Positions 1 through 8,788 of a stretch of 64,000 bases of DNA are shown in pieces. Position 1 is the stretch's first letter, and each line of letters starts with the position of its first letter. The position numbers and the translations under genes are program-made. The DNA lies in the NCBI RefSeq assembly GCF_030158645.1, contig NZ_JAOASO010000043.1:1-64000 (forward strand), in the 5' to 3' direction. The notes below the pieces were generated by a model. The model saw only the letters and a program-made list of their open reading frames with translations, was not told where the DNA came from and did no database searches. The DNA is from Hydrogenophaga sp. Its GTDB lineage: Bacteria > Pseudomonadota > Gammaproteobacteria > Burkholderiales > Burkholderiaceae_C.

Positions 1-167
1 TTCTCCATCTCCCACTGGTAGACGCCGCCACCCAGATCGGTGAGCTTCTCGACCTTGGGGAAATGGCTGACCGATTCGGGCACGTCGGAGAGCACCTCGA
101 ACACCTCGGCCGCCTTGGCCTTGACGTCGAATTCGTAGCCCAGATCGATTTTCACGGTGATGGCCAT
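1..167 (-). CDS. SRPBCC/START-like family protein (partial, 3' end outside window)
   Basis: Reverse complement reads MAITVKIDLGYEFDVKAKAAEVFEVLSDVPESVSHFPKVEKLTDLGGGVYQWEME..., typical SRPBCC N-terminus; runs off the window edge. Confidence 0.75.
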   Translation of the reverse strand, partial: MAITVKIDLGYEFDVKAKAAEVFEVLSDVPESVSHFPKVEKLTDLGGGVYQWEME

Positions 168-289
168 GGCGCTCCTCAAGGGGGTGTTGTGGTGGAAATT
201 CATTGTAGGGACGGGCCTGCCCGGCGGCCCCCGGGAGTTACACCAAGGCACAATCCCCGCTCCCCACCTCTCTTCGAGACCGTTTTCCC

Positions 290-1237
290 ATGAGCATCCA
301 GTGGTTCCCCGGGCACATGCACCTCACGCGCAAGGCCATCACCGAGCGGGTGAAGGACATCGACGTCGTGATCGAGATGCTCGACGCACGCCTGCCGGGG
401 TCCAGTGCCAACCCGCTGCTGGCCGAGCTCACGGCCGGTCGGCCCACGCTCAAGGTGGTCAACAAGCAGGACATGGCCGACCCCGAGCGCACCGCGCTCT
501 GGCTCGCCCACTACAACGCCCAGCCCAACACCCGCGCCATCGCGCTCGACGCCAGCATCACCGCGCCGGCGCGCGCCATCATCGCCTCGTGCTTCGAACT
601 CGCCCCTTTGCGCGGCGGCATGGTCAAGCCCATGCGGGTGCTGATCTGCGGCATCCCCAACGTGGGCAAAAGCACGCTGATCAACACCCTGCTGGGCAAA
701 CGCTCGGCCAAGACCGGCGACGAGGCCGGCATCACCCGCACCGAACAACGCCTGGTGCTGGCCGATGACTTTTACTTGTTTGACACCCCCGGCATGCTGT
801 GGCCGCGCATCGTGGTGCCCGAGAGCGGCTACAACCTCGCGGCCAGCGGCGCCGTGGGCCGCAACGCCTACGACGACCAGGAGGTGGCGCTGGAGCTGCT
901 GTCCAAGCTCAGGGTCGCCTACGGCGCGCAACTCGAAGCGCGCTACAAGCTCGGTTTGCCGCTGGACACCTTGGCCAGCCTCCCCGACGAGGAGGTGATG
1001 GCGGCCATCGCGCGCAAGCGCGGCGCCATCGGCACGGGTGGCAGCATCAACTGGCAAAAGGCCTCCGAGCTCCTGATCGCCGACTTTCGCAGCGGCGTGT
1101 TGGGTCGCATCACGCTGGAGACGCCCGAGCAGTTCCTGCAATGGCTCGCGGCCGGCCAGCAGGCCGATGCCGAGCGCCAGAACAAGAAAAAGGAACGCGC
1201 CAACAAGCCCAAGGTGCGCAAGCCCGACCGGCGCTGA
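290..1237 (+). CDS. rbgA: Ribosome biogenesis GTPase YlqF/RbgA
   Basis: Circularly permuted GTPase motifs: NKQD (G4) before GIPNVGKST (G1) and DTPG (G3); N-terminus IQWFPGHM. Confidence 0.93.
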   Translation: MSIQWFPGHMHLTRKAITERVKDIDVVIEMLDARLPGSSANPLLAELTAGRPTLKVVNKQDMADPERTALWLAHYNAQPNTRAIALDASITAPARAIIASCFELAPLRGGMVKPMRVLICGIPNVGKSTLINTLLGKRSAKTGDEAGITRTEQRLVLADDFYLFDTPGMLWPRIVVPESGYNLAASGAVGRNAYDDQEVALELLSKLRVAYGAQLEARYKLGLPLDTLASLPDEEVMAAIARKRGAIGTGGSINWQKASELLIADFRSGVLGRITLETPEQFLQWLAAGQQADAERQNKKKERANKPKVRKPDRR

Positions 1238-1320
1238 AACTCCCGCGGGCTTGATCCGCGTCAAGGCGGGCGGTGCGCCCAGGCTTCAGGATGGAACGCC
1301 CCGTTCCGATGGAGCCCGCC

Positions 1321-1926
1321 ATGACCCACCCCATCACCGCGTCCCGCCGCATCTTGCTGATTGAAGGCCATCCCGACCCGGGTGCCGAGCGCCTCAACCA
1401 CGCACTGGTCAATGCCTACGCCGAGGGCGCCACCGCCGCCGGCCACGGGGTGCGGCGCATCGCCGTGGGCGCGCTCGACTTTCCGTTCCTCAAGACCGCA
1501 GAGGCCTGGCACCACGGCGCGCTGCCACCCTCGCTGCAGCCCGCGCAGGACGCCATCGCCTGGGCCGAACACGTGGTGATCTTTTTCCCGCTCTGGCTGG
1601 GTGACATGCCGGCGCTGCTCAAGGCCTTTCTGGAGCAGGTGGCGCGCCCGGGTTTTGCGGTCGGGCCCGAAGGGGCCAAACCGTTCGGGCACAAGCCGTT
1701 GAGCGGGCGTTCGGCGCGGGTGGTGGTCACCATGGGCATGCCGGCGCTGGCCTACCGCTGGTACTTCCGCGCGCACAGCGTCAAATCGCTGGAGCGCAAC
1801 ATCCTGGGCTTCGTGGGCTTTGCACCCATCCACGAAACCCTGATCGGTTCGGTGGAGGGCCTGGGCTCGGCGGGTGTGGCGCGCTGGCTGGGCAAGCTCG
1901 GGAAACTGGGCGCGCAGGCCGCCTGA
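1321..1926 (+). CDS. NAD(P)H-dependent oxidoreductase, flavodoxin-like fold (MdaB/Kef-type quinone reductase)
   Basis: RILLIEGHPDP...; AEHVVIFFPLWLGDMPALLKAFLEQV signature. Confidence 0.85.
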   Translation: MTHPITASRRILLIEGHPDPGAERLNHALVNAYAEGATAAGHGVRRIAVGALDFPFLKTAEAWHHGALPPSLQPAQDAIAWAEHVVIFFPLWLGDMPALLKAFLEQVARPGFAVGPEGAKPFGHKPLSGRSARVVVTMGMPALAYRWYFRAHSVKSLERNILGFVGFAPIHETLIGSVEGLGSAGVARWLGKLGKLGAQAA

Positions 1927-1948
1927 ACCCGGCGTCGCAGGGCCGTCG

Positions 1949-2875
1949 TCAAGGCCGCAAGGTGATCTTCAGGACGCGGCCATCAGCCAGCCAGGCACAG
2001 GCGCCGTCGGCTCTGGGCGTGAGCCGCTCCACCGTGCCGGGCAGGGGCTGGAGGTCGGCCAGCTCGTGCCACTGCCCGGGCGCTTCCCAGCGCAGGGCGT
2101 GCAACGCCTGGCGCGCCATGTCGGGCACGACGATGGTGGGTCGCAAGCCGGGCTGCTGCACGATCACCGCCAGTTGCTGTTCCAGCGCACCCATGCGGTG
2201 GTTGGACACGTCGAGCGCGCGGGCGAAAGGCACCAGCGCCGGGGGTTGCAGGTGGTGCAGCGTGAGCACACCGCCGATGTGGGGCGTGGTCACACTGGCC
2301 ACATCGAGTCGGCCGTCACCGTCAAAGTCGGCAAAACCCACCGGGTTCAGCCAGCGAAAGGTCGAGCCGGCGTGGGGTCCCCGGGCGCGCTCCACGAGCG
2401 TGGCTTGCCCATCGCGCTGCGCCAGCCCCAGCACCACCAGGGCGGCACCCCGCAGCGCATCGGCTTCGATCAGCACGATCTCGTCCCGGCCGTCGCCATC
2501 GAGGTCCACGAGGCGGGGAACCCGGTCCTCGAACACGCGATGAACCGGCAAGGACAGGCCCACCTTCACCGAAGCGCCGCGGGGTGTTCGGGTCAACACG
2601 TGGACACTGCCGGCGTGCACCGGTGAGCCCAGTGCGCCGTGCGGATAGCGGCGCGTGGGCGAGCCCAGCCAGACCCAGGCGATGTCTTTCGAGCCAGCCA
2701 CCGCCTGGCTGTCGGTCAGGCGACCGGACGCCTCGGTCGGTGCGGGTGGCGGTGTGGCTGGCGTTGCGCAGGTTGCGTCGGCGGGCTCCACCGACAAACC
2801 CATGGCCAAAGCCCATGCCGGAAACAGGCCGAGGACCAGCCCCAGACAGCACCGCCGGGAAAGGCCCCCGGTCAC
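1949..2875 (-). CDS. VCBS/FG-GAP repeat-containing exported protein
   Basis: DLDGDGRDEIVLIE and DFDGDGRLDVASV Ca-binding repeats; probable GTG start overlapping the stop of the upstream gene; signal-like N-terminus. Confidence 0.7.
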   Translation of the reverse strand: MTGGLSRRCCLGLVLGLFPAWALAMGLSVEPADATCATPATPPPAPTEASGRLTDSQAVAGSKDIAWVWLGSPTRRYPHGALGSPVHAGSVHVLTRTPRGASVKVGLSLPVHRVFEDRVPRLVDLDGDGRDEIVLIEADALRGAALVVLGLAQRDGQATLVERARGPHAGSTFRWLNPVGFADFDGDGRLDVASVTTPHIGGVLTLHHLQPPALVPFARALDVSNHRMGALEQQLAVIVQQPGLRPTIVVPDMARQALHALRWEAPGQWHELADLQPLPGTVERLTPRADGACAWLADGRVLKITLRP

Positions 2876-3414
2876 TTCACCGTGATGGTGATGCGCTCGC
2901 TGATCACCACCGGGTGGTGCGGGATGTGGTTCTGGTCGGCCACGATGAGTTGCAGCGTGTGGGTGCCGGGCTTGAGTTCCACGCTGGTCTCGGTCTGGCC
3001 CAGGCCGAAGTGGCGGTATTGGTCGTTGGCGGGCAGCGGGGCATTGGCATCGACCGCCGCCACGTCGATCAACAGGTGGTGGTGGCCGGTACCGGCCTTC
3101 TCCACACCCGCCGGCGCCACGCCCATGCCACTGAGGCCGAACACCACTTTCACCGGGTTGGTGACGGTGGCGCCGTTGCGCAGGTTGACGAAATAGACCT
3201 TGGCCTCGGGCGCAGCGACCACTTTCTTGTAGCCCGAACCCAGCGTGGGCGTGCTGGCCGTGATGCTGACCGGGGCGGTGGGTGCTGCCGTGGCCATCAT
3301 GCCGCCGTGGTGCATGGCGTGCATCGCGGCGTGGTCGTGGCGGGCGCAGCCGGACAGAACGAGAAGGGCTGCGGCCGTCAGGCCGAGTGACGCGGTGCGC
3401 GGGGAAAAGGTCAT
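2872..3414 (-). CDS. DUF4399-type lipoprotein
   Basis: Lipobox LVLSGC; KVYFVNLRNGATVTNPVKVVFGLSGMGVAPAG...GHHHLLID...FGLGQTETSVELKPGTHTLQL. Confidence 0.85.
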   Translation of the reverse strand: MTFSPRTASLGLTAAALLVLSGCARHDHAAMHAMHHGGMMATAAPTAPVSITASTPTLGSGYKKVVAAPEAKVYFVNLRNGATVTNPVKVVFGLSGMGVAPAGVEKAGTGHHHLLIDVAAVDANAPLPANDQYRHFGLGQTETSVELKPGTHTLQLIVADQNHIPHHPVVISERITITVK

Positions 3415-3526
3415 GAGGTGTCTCCTGGGGTGGTTGTTGTGCCACGCAGGATACGCGTTGGGGCGGGCGCACGAGGCCAGTCGCCCAGTGCCGGCCGGGG
3501 TCATTGCGACCCCGGTGCACCCAGGT

Positions 3527-3808
3527 TCAGGGCGCGACCTTCACGCCTTTCCAGAAGGCCACACGGCCCCGGATCTCGTCGGCTTCCGGTTTGGGGTCCG
3601 GGTAGTACCAGGCCGCGTCGGTGTTGAGTTCACCGTTGACCAGCAGCGAGTAGTAGCTCGCCTGGCCCTTCCAGGGGCAGCTGGTGCGGTGGTTGCTGAA
3701 GGTCACGTGTTCGCGGTTGAGCGAACTCTCGGGAAAATAGTGGTTGCCTTCCAGCACCACCGTGTCGTCGCTCTCGGCGATCACGGCGCCGTTCCAGGTG
3801 GCCTTCAT
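3527..3808 (-). CDS. DUF427 domain-containing protein
   Basis: MKATWNGAVIAESDDTVVLEGNHYFP...SCPWKGQASYYSL..AAWYYPDP is the DUF427 signature. Confidence 0.92.
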   Translation of the reverse strand: MKATWNGAVIAESDDTVVLEGNHYFPESSLNREHVTFSNHRTSCPWKGQASYYSLLVNGELNTDAAWYYPDPKPEADEIRGRVAFWKGVKVAP

Positions 3809-3815
3809 GCCAGGC

Positions 3816-3956
3816 TCACTTGTTCTTGTCCTTGCCGCGCGGCAGCACCGCCGTCACGGGCGGCATGGGCCGGTCGGACGTGGCCGGGCCCTTGGGCGCG
3901 GAGGTGTCTTTTTTGGGTTTTTTGGACAGTTTTTCGTTGCGCTGTTCTTTGCCCAT
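3816..3956 (-). CDS. Small basic hypothetical protein (46 aa), below ORF-track cutoff
   Basis: ATG..TGA on minus strand: MGKEQRNEKLSKKPKKDTSAPKGPATSDRPMPPVTAVLPRGKDKNK; sits 7 nt upstream of the DUF427 gene. Confidence 0.5.
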   Translation of the reverse strand: MGKEQRNEKLSKKPKKDTSAPKGPATSDRPMPPVTAVLPRGKDKNK

Positions 3957-4023
3957 GGGGGGTCTCCGTTTAACAGCCGCGAAGGCGGCTCGACTGCGCG
4001 ATGGTAAGCCACAAAACCACGCT

Positions 4024-4632
4024 TCAAGGCTGTCCCAGGCCGAGGAAAGTGGCCAGGGCCTGGGTGTCGTTGGCGCCGGCCTGCATCACCACCTGGTTGC
4101 TTCGCTGGTGGCGCGCCACGATGTAAGGCACCGAGGCGGCGCCCAGGCGCTCCAGCAGCTCGGTGTTGGTCTTGATGGCGGCCAGCACGTCGGGCGCGAT
4201 GTCGGCCGAGGCCGAGGTGCCGCCGCTGCCGGCCAGCAGCGAAGTCTCGTGCGCGGCCATGGCCTGCACCGGGTTGGTCGCGGTCATGATCGCCGCGCCC
4301 TGGGGTGCGCTCTTGGCGTTCATGATGGCCACCGGCAACCAGACGAACTTGACGCTGGTGTGCAACGGCAGGGACGCCTCCCACAGGCGCGCGCAGTGCG
4401 GGCATTGCGGGTCGAACAACACATACACGGCGTTGGCGCTGAGGATCTTGCCGGCGGCGAAACCCTTGCCTTGCGCAGCGAGCACGTCCATGGCCTGTGC
4501 CGCGTCGATCGGGGTTGTGCTGGCGGTCGCCGCGGGCGCACCGGCGGCCGGGGCGCTGGCCCCGTCTTTGGAGCAGGCGGACAGCAGGGCCAGCGATGCG
4601 AGCACGGGCAGGGCAAGGTGTCGAATGTTCAT
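4024..4632 (-). CDS. DsbG-like thiol:disulfide interchange lipoprotein
   Basis: Lipoprotein signal (LLSAC), thioredoxin-fold VLFDPQCPHCARLW active site. Confidence 0.85.
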   Translation of the reverse strand: MNIRHLALPVLASLALLSACSKDGASAPAAGAPAATASTTPIDAAQAMDVLAAQGKGFAAGKILSANAVYVLFDPQCPHCARLWEASLPLHTSVKFVWLPVAIMNAKSAPQGAAIMTATNPVQAMAAHETSLLAGSGGTSASADIAPDVLAAIKTNTELLERLGAASVPYIVARHQRSNQVVMQAGANDTQALATFLGLGQP

Positions 4633-4652
4633 GGTCGGCCCAGCGCAATGGG

Positions 4653-5129
4653 TCAGTTGTTGAGGATCAGGTTGGCGATCAGGCCGGTGGCAATCGCGAT
4701 CAGCACGTAGTCACCGCCCACCTGCACCCACTGGTGGCCCCGAGGAGGTGCATACAGGCGGTGCTGGTGATGGTTGACCACCACGTACTGGCGGCTGCGG
4801 TATTCCTGCGGAATGTAACGCCCGCGCTGGAACTGCGGGCCGCGCGCCTGGTAGTAACGCACCTGCGGGCCATGGCGGTATTCGTGGCGGTCGGCCCGGC
4901 GTTCCTGGCGGAAGTCACGGCGGTCTTCGCGGCGTTCCTGGCGGAACTCGCGGCGGTCGTCGCGGCGGTCTTCACGGAAGTCGCGGCGGTCATCGCGGCG
5001 ATCGTCCACGCGCTGCAAGGTGGGCTTTTCGAAGCGCCCGCCGTTGGGGTTGCCTTGTGCGAAAGACAAGGAGCTGATGCCCAGCGTGGCGGCAGCGATC
5101 GCATACACAAAAAGGTTTCTGGATTTCAT
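4653..5129 (-). CDS. RcnB family periplasmic protein
   Basis: Signal peptide, DRRDDRRDFREDRR... low complexity, C-terminal RGHQWVQVGGDYVLIAIATGLI typical of RcnB. Confidence 0.8.
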   Translation of the reverse strand: MKSRNLFVYAIAAATLGISSLSFAQGNPNGGRFEKPTLQRVDDRRDDRRDFREDRRDDRREFRQERREDRRDFRQERRADRHEYRHGPQVRYYQARGPQFQRGRYIPQEYRSRQYVVVNHHQHRLYAPPRGHQWVQVGGDYVLIAIATGLIANLILNN

Positions 5130-5243
5130 GGAGAACACTCCTGTGGGTTGGTGAGCTTTCATGTTGTGCCCTCCATGTATCTGCCGGGTAAATGCACGGC
5201 GCTGCACAGGCAAAGTTGCGCAGCCGCTTGTGGGGCGTTCGCG

Positions 5244-5720
5244 TCAGCCCTGGGCGGCGGCCTGGGCGTGCAGCTTGGCGGCGATGTATTCGCCGTGCGT
5301 CACGTGCAGCAATCCCGCCACCTTGCTGATCACGTGGTGCTCGTTGGCGTCGAGTTGGTTGTCGGCGAATGCCACTTCCCACATGGCTTCGACCACGCTG
5401 ATTTTTTGCGCCTGGGTGAAGCGCTCGTTCATCAGGCCGGTGAAGCGCTGGTAGTCGTAGGCGGTGCGGGCCGTCTCGTGCGCCAGTTCCATCAGGCGTT
5501 CCAGCTCGTCGTCGCTCAGGTCGAACTTGCGCCGCAGCGCGGCGATCACCGCCTCACGCTCGCTGTCCTTGAGGTCGGGCTCGGCCCGCATCACCTCCAC
5601 CAGCAGCACCGCCGTGGACAACTGCAGGGTGTGCGCCTGCTCGGCGGGCAGCTGGGCGCCAGCCGGTGCGGTGAGGCTGGCGGCGAGGTTGTCGAACAGG
5701 TCTTTGAGGTTTCGGAGCAT
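5244..5720 (-). CDS. TerB family tellurite-resistance-like protein
   Basis: LLVEVMRAEPDLKDSEREAVIAALRRKFDLSDDE...MWEVAFADNQLDANEHHVISKVAGLLHV. Confidence 0.88.
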   Translation of the reverse strand: MLRNLKDLFDNLAASLTAPAGAQLPAEQAHTLQLSTAVLLVEVMRAEPDLKDSEREAVIAALRRKFDLSDDELERLMELAHETARTAYDYQRFTGLMNERFTQAQKISVVEAMWEVAFADNQLDANEHHVISKVAGLLHVTHGEYIAAKLHAQAAAQG

Positions 5721-5754
5721 GGGCTTGGATTCACAAGGAGGGCGTGGGTGGAGC

Positions 5755-6399
5755 TCAGGCCGGTGCCGATGGTTCCCGAGCCCACACCAGCAGCAGGTTG
5801 TTGGCGGGCATGGCGTGGCGCTCGCGCAGGTGCAAACCGGCCTGCCGTGCTTCGTGTGCCACATCGCTCAGCCGGCGGATGCCCCAGTCGGGGTGGGTGT
5901 TGCGCAGGCTCTCGTCGAACGCCAGGTTGCCGGGTGAAGTGGGTACGCCGTCTTCGATGTACGGACCGTAGGTGATGAGCACGCCGCCCGGTGCCATCAC
6001 GCGCGCCGCGCCCCGCATGAGCCCCGCGCAGGCCGCCCAGGGGGCGATGTGCAGCATGTTGGCGCAATAGACCGCGTCGAAGGTGTTCCCAAACGCCTCG
6101 CCGAAGAGGTCGGCCTCGTCGGGCCACTGGTCCGAGGTCACGTCCAGCCGCAGGGGCGGCAGCACATTGGTCACACGCGCCTGCTCCGTCCAGGCGGCGA
6201 TCGTGGCCATCGCACTGGCCTGCATGTCGGTGGGTTGCCACTGCCAGCCGGGCAGACCGGCGGCAAACCACGTGGCGTGCTGGCCAGTGCCCGATGCGAT
6301 CTCCAGTGCCATGCCACGCTCGGGCAGCACCCGCTGGAGGGTTTCCAGGATCGGCTGCTTGTTGCGGTCGGCGGCTGGGCTGGCGGGCAGGGCGGTCAT
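5755..6399 (-). CDS. DUF938 domain-containing SAM-dependent methyltransferase-like protein
   Basis: NKQPILETLQRVLPERGMALEIASGTGQHATWFA...NMLHIAPWAACAGLM. Confidence 0.9.
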   Translation of the reverse strand: MTALPASPAADRNKQPILETLQRVLPERGMALEIASGTGQHATWFAAGLPGWQWQPTDMQASAMATIAAWTEQARVTNVLPPLRLDVTSDQWPDEADLFGEAFGNTFDAVYCANMLHIAPWAACAGLMRGAARVMAPGGVLITYGPYIEDGVPTSPGNLAFDESLRNTHPDWGIRRLSDVAHEARQAGLHLRERHAMPANNLLLVWAREPSAPA

Positions 6400-6547
6400 G
6401 CCTGCATTGTGGTCCAGCCCGGGCGCGATCCGGGCGACCCTGGGGGTTATCGTCGCGCGGCACCGGTTGGTGCGGTGCCGCGTGATAAATTGCGGGCACG
6501 TTCGGCGTGGGAGACCAGTGCCTCAGAGCCCTGTACCCGTTGCCGAC

Positions 6548-7612
6548 ATGTCCCACCACACCGCTTCCGCCGACCCCCGTGTCGATATCGTCTACCTCTG
6601 GGTGGACGGCAACGATCCCGCCTGGCGCGCCCGGCGCCACCAGGCGGCGCGGCAAGGCGGTGCCCTCGATCCCGGCGCCATGGCGCTGTACGGCAACGTG
6701 GAAGGGCGCTTTCGCGACAACGATGAACTGCGCTACAGCCTGCGTGCGCTGGAGCGCTACTTCCCCGACCATGGTCACGTGTACCTCGTCACCGACGGCC
6801 AGACGCCGGCGTGGCTGCGGCCTTCCAGCCGGCTCACGCTGGTCGATCACCGCGAGCTGATCCCCGCGAGCCAGTTGCCCACGTTCGATTCGGCCCACAT
6901 CGAGTCGTACGTGCACCGCATCGCAGGCCTGTCGGAGCGCTTTTTCTATTTCAACGACGACGTGTTCTTTGGTGCGCCGGTGCAACTGGACGACTGGTTC
7001 TGGTCGGGCGGTGTGTGCGCCACCTGGTCGCACGACCCGGTTGTCGAAGGTACGGCGCTGCGTTCGGATGAGAACGCGCTGGAGAACGCCAGCCGGCTGT
7101 CGGCGCAATGGCTGGGCCGGCTGCCCCACTACCGGCACACCCCGCGCACGTTTGCCCACTCGCCACGGCCGCTGCTCAAGTCGTTGCTGCTGGCGGCCGA
7201 GGCGCAGGCACCCGAGCTGTTCGAGCGGGCCCGGTCCACCACGTTTCGCAACTGGGCCAGCCCCACGCTGGTGTCCGACTTCGTGTTGCGCCGGGCGCTG
7301 GCCCACGGGCATTTGCGCATGAGGGAGTGCGCGCACCTGCACGTGACCACCGGCTGTGACGACCAGGCGCAGCAGCTGGATGCCTTGATCGACGCCGCCG
7401 GCACGCTGGATTTCTTCTGCATCAACGACACCACCGATGACGCCCACGGCGCCGACCCCCGCCTGGCCAAGGTGCGCGCCGCGCTGCAGACCCTGTTTCC
7501 GCTCGCGTCGCGTTTTGAACTGGAGCAGCCCGGCCCAGCGCACAGCCCGGCGCACACGCACCGCCACCCCCGGCCGGCCGCGCGCCACCCATCGGCTAGC
7601 ATGAAGCGATGA
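6548..7612 (+). CDS. Stealth family protein (sugar-phosphotransferase-like)
   Basis: Stealth CR1 DIVYLWVDGNDPAW, CR2 RFRDNDELRYSLRALERYFP, CR3-like FNDDVFFGAPV, CR4-like FFCINDTTDD. Confidence 0.88.
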   Translation: MSHHTASADPRVDIVYLWVDGNDPAWRARRHQAARQGGALDPGAMALYGNVEGRFRDNDELRYSLRALERYFPDHGHVYLVTDGQTPAWLRPSSRLTLVDHRELIPASQLPTFDSAHIESYVHRIAGLSERFFYFNDDVFFGAPVQLDDWFWSGGVCATWSHDPVVEGTALRSDENALENASRLSAQWLGRLPHYRHTPRTFAHSPRPLLKSLLLAAEAQAPELFERARSTTFRNWASPTLVSDFVLRRALAHGHLRMRECAHLHVTTGCDDQAQQLDALIDAAGTLDFFCINDTTDDAHGADPRLAKVRAALQTLFPLASRFELEQPGPAHSPAHTHRHPRPAARHPSASMKR

Positions 7613-8286
7613 GCACCCAATACGAGAGCCTGCAGCTCGCCAGCCTGTACCCCGACGCTTTCAATGTGCCGGCACCCGAAAAGCCCGCCGGGCGCGATGT
7701 GTGGCCGCGCAAGCCCGGCGTGTTTGTCCGCCTGGTGGCGAGCGAGCCGGTGGCCGATGGCGTTGAGCCCGGCAAACCCGAACTGGAGCTCGTCACGGGT
7801 CAGTTCGGCCTCGTGCCCACCTGGGTCAAGTCGGCGTCGGACGCGAAGCTGCGCTCCACCAAGCTGGTCAATGCGCGCAGCGAAATCGTGACCACCTCGA
7901 ACAACTTCCGAGACGCCTGGCTCGGTTCGCAGCGCTGCATCGTGCCGATGGTGTCGTTCCAGATCGACGACCTGCGCAACGGCAAGCCCGTGCCCACACG
8001 CATCACCCGCGTGGACGGCAAGCCCATGGGCGTGGCGGGCCTGTGGGAGCGCTGGCAGGGCGCGGGCGCCGAGGAAATCGTGAGCTTCTGCCTGCTCACG
8101 GTGAACGCCAACAGCCACGCACTGATGCACCGCTACGGGCAACCCGGCAGCGAAAAACGCATGCCGGCGATCTTGAATGAAGGCGCCTACAACGCCTGGC
8201 TCACCGCGCCTCAACCGGAGAAGGCGCGCGAGTTCATGCGCGCCTATTCGGCCGCGCTGCTCACGGCGAATCCGGTGCAGAAGTAG
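7609..8286 (+). CDS. SRAP (SOS response-associated peptidase, YedK/HMCES-like) family protein lacking catalytic Cys2
   Basis: NARSE core, RCIVP, GLWERW, TVNAN...RMPAIL SRAP pattern; N-terminus MSTQY instead of MC.RY; ATGA overlap with preceding gene. Confidence 0.82.
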   Translation: MSTQYESLQLASLYPDAFNVPAPEKPAGRDVWPRKPGVFVRLVASEPVADGVEPGKPELELVTGQFGLVPTWVKSASDAKLRSTKLVNARSEIVTTSNNFRDAWLGSQRCIVPMVSFQIDDLRNGKPVPTRITRVDGKPMGVAGLWERWQGAGAEEIVSFCLLTVNANSHALMHRYGQPGSEKRMPAILNEGAYNAWLTAPQPEKAREFMRAYSAALLTANPVQK

Positions 8287-8665
8287 GGCTCTTCGGGCGC
8301 CGGGCGTGGGCAGCGGGTTTGCTGGCCTGGCGCTTGGGCAGGGTGAGCACCGGCGGCATGGGTTCGTGAAACCGGGAGTGCTGGCGCAACAGCATGGCGG
8401 CTTCAAAGCGCGTGCGCCGCTTGACCACCACATGCAGCAACAAGAGCGCCACGCCCACCGCCAGCGCCATCCAGGCCGGTGCCAGCAGGGCGCGTGAGGC
8501 CATCGTGAACCTCGGCTCGTCGGCCATGGCCAGGGACAGCATCCACAAACCACAGCCCGCGAGCAGGGAGCTCACCCCGTTGACCAGCAGCGGCTCGTGT
8601 TTGCGCCGCGCGGATTTGCGCGGTGCGGTGGGGGCCTCGTGCAGGCGGGCTCGTTTTTTTGACAT
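8261..8665 (-). CDS. Hypothetical two-TM membrane protein
   Basis: Two hydrophobic segments flanked by basic tails; converges on and overlaps 26 nt of the SRAP gene. Confidence 0.55.
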   Translation of the reverse strand: MSKKRARLHEAPTAPRKSARRKHEPLLVNGVSSLLAGCGLWMLSLAMADEPRFTMASRALLAPAWMALAVGVALLLLHVVVKRRTRFEAAMLLRQHSRFHEPMPPVLTLPKRQASKPAAHARRPKSPTSAPDSP

Positions 8666-8788
8666 GCCTGTGCATCGTGCCGCCAGGCGGCGGTAAAAGG
8701 CACCCTTTCCCGACGAAGGAGGCCCATCACCGGCTGACCGCGCAGCCCTGCGCAGGCGAAGAAACGCTTTGTTTTAACCCGACGCCGA

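Noticed and set aside
3974-3989. Hairpin AGCCGC-CTTC-GCGGCT (minus strand) after the DsbG-like gene
   Set aside because: No U-tract follows, so a rho-independent terminator call is not supported.
4880-5010. Repeated cggcggtc units as a possible CRISPR or non-coding tandem array
   Set aside because: In-frame within the RcnB-like CDS and explained by Arg/Asp-rich protein repeats; no spacer structure.
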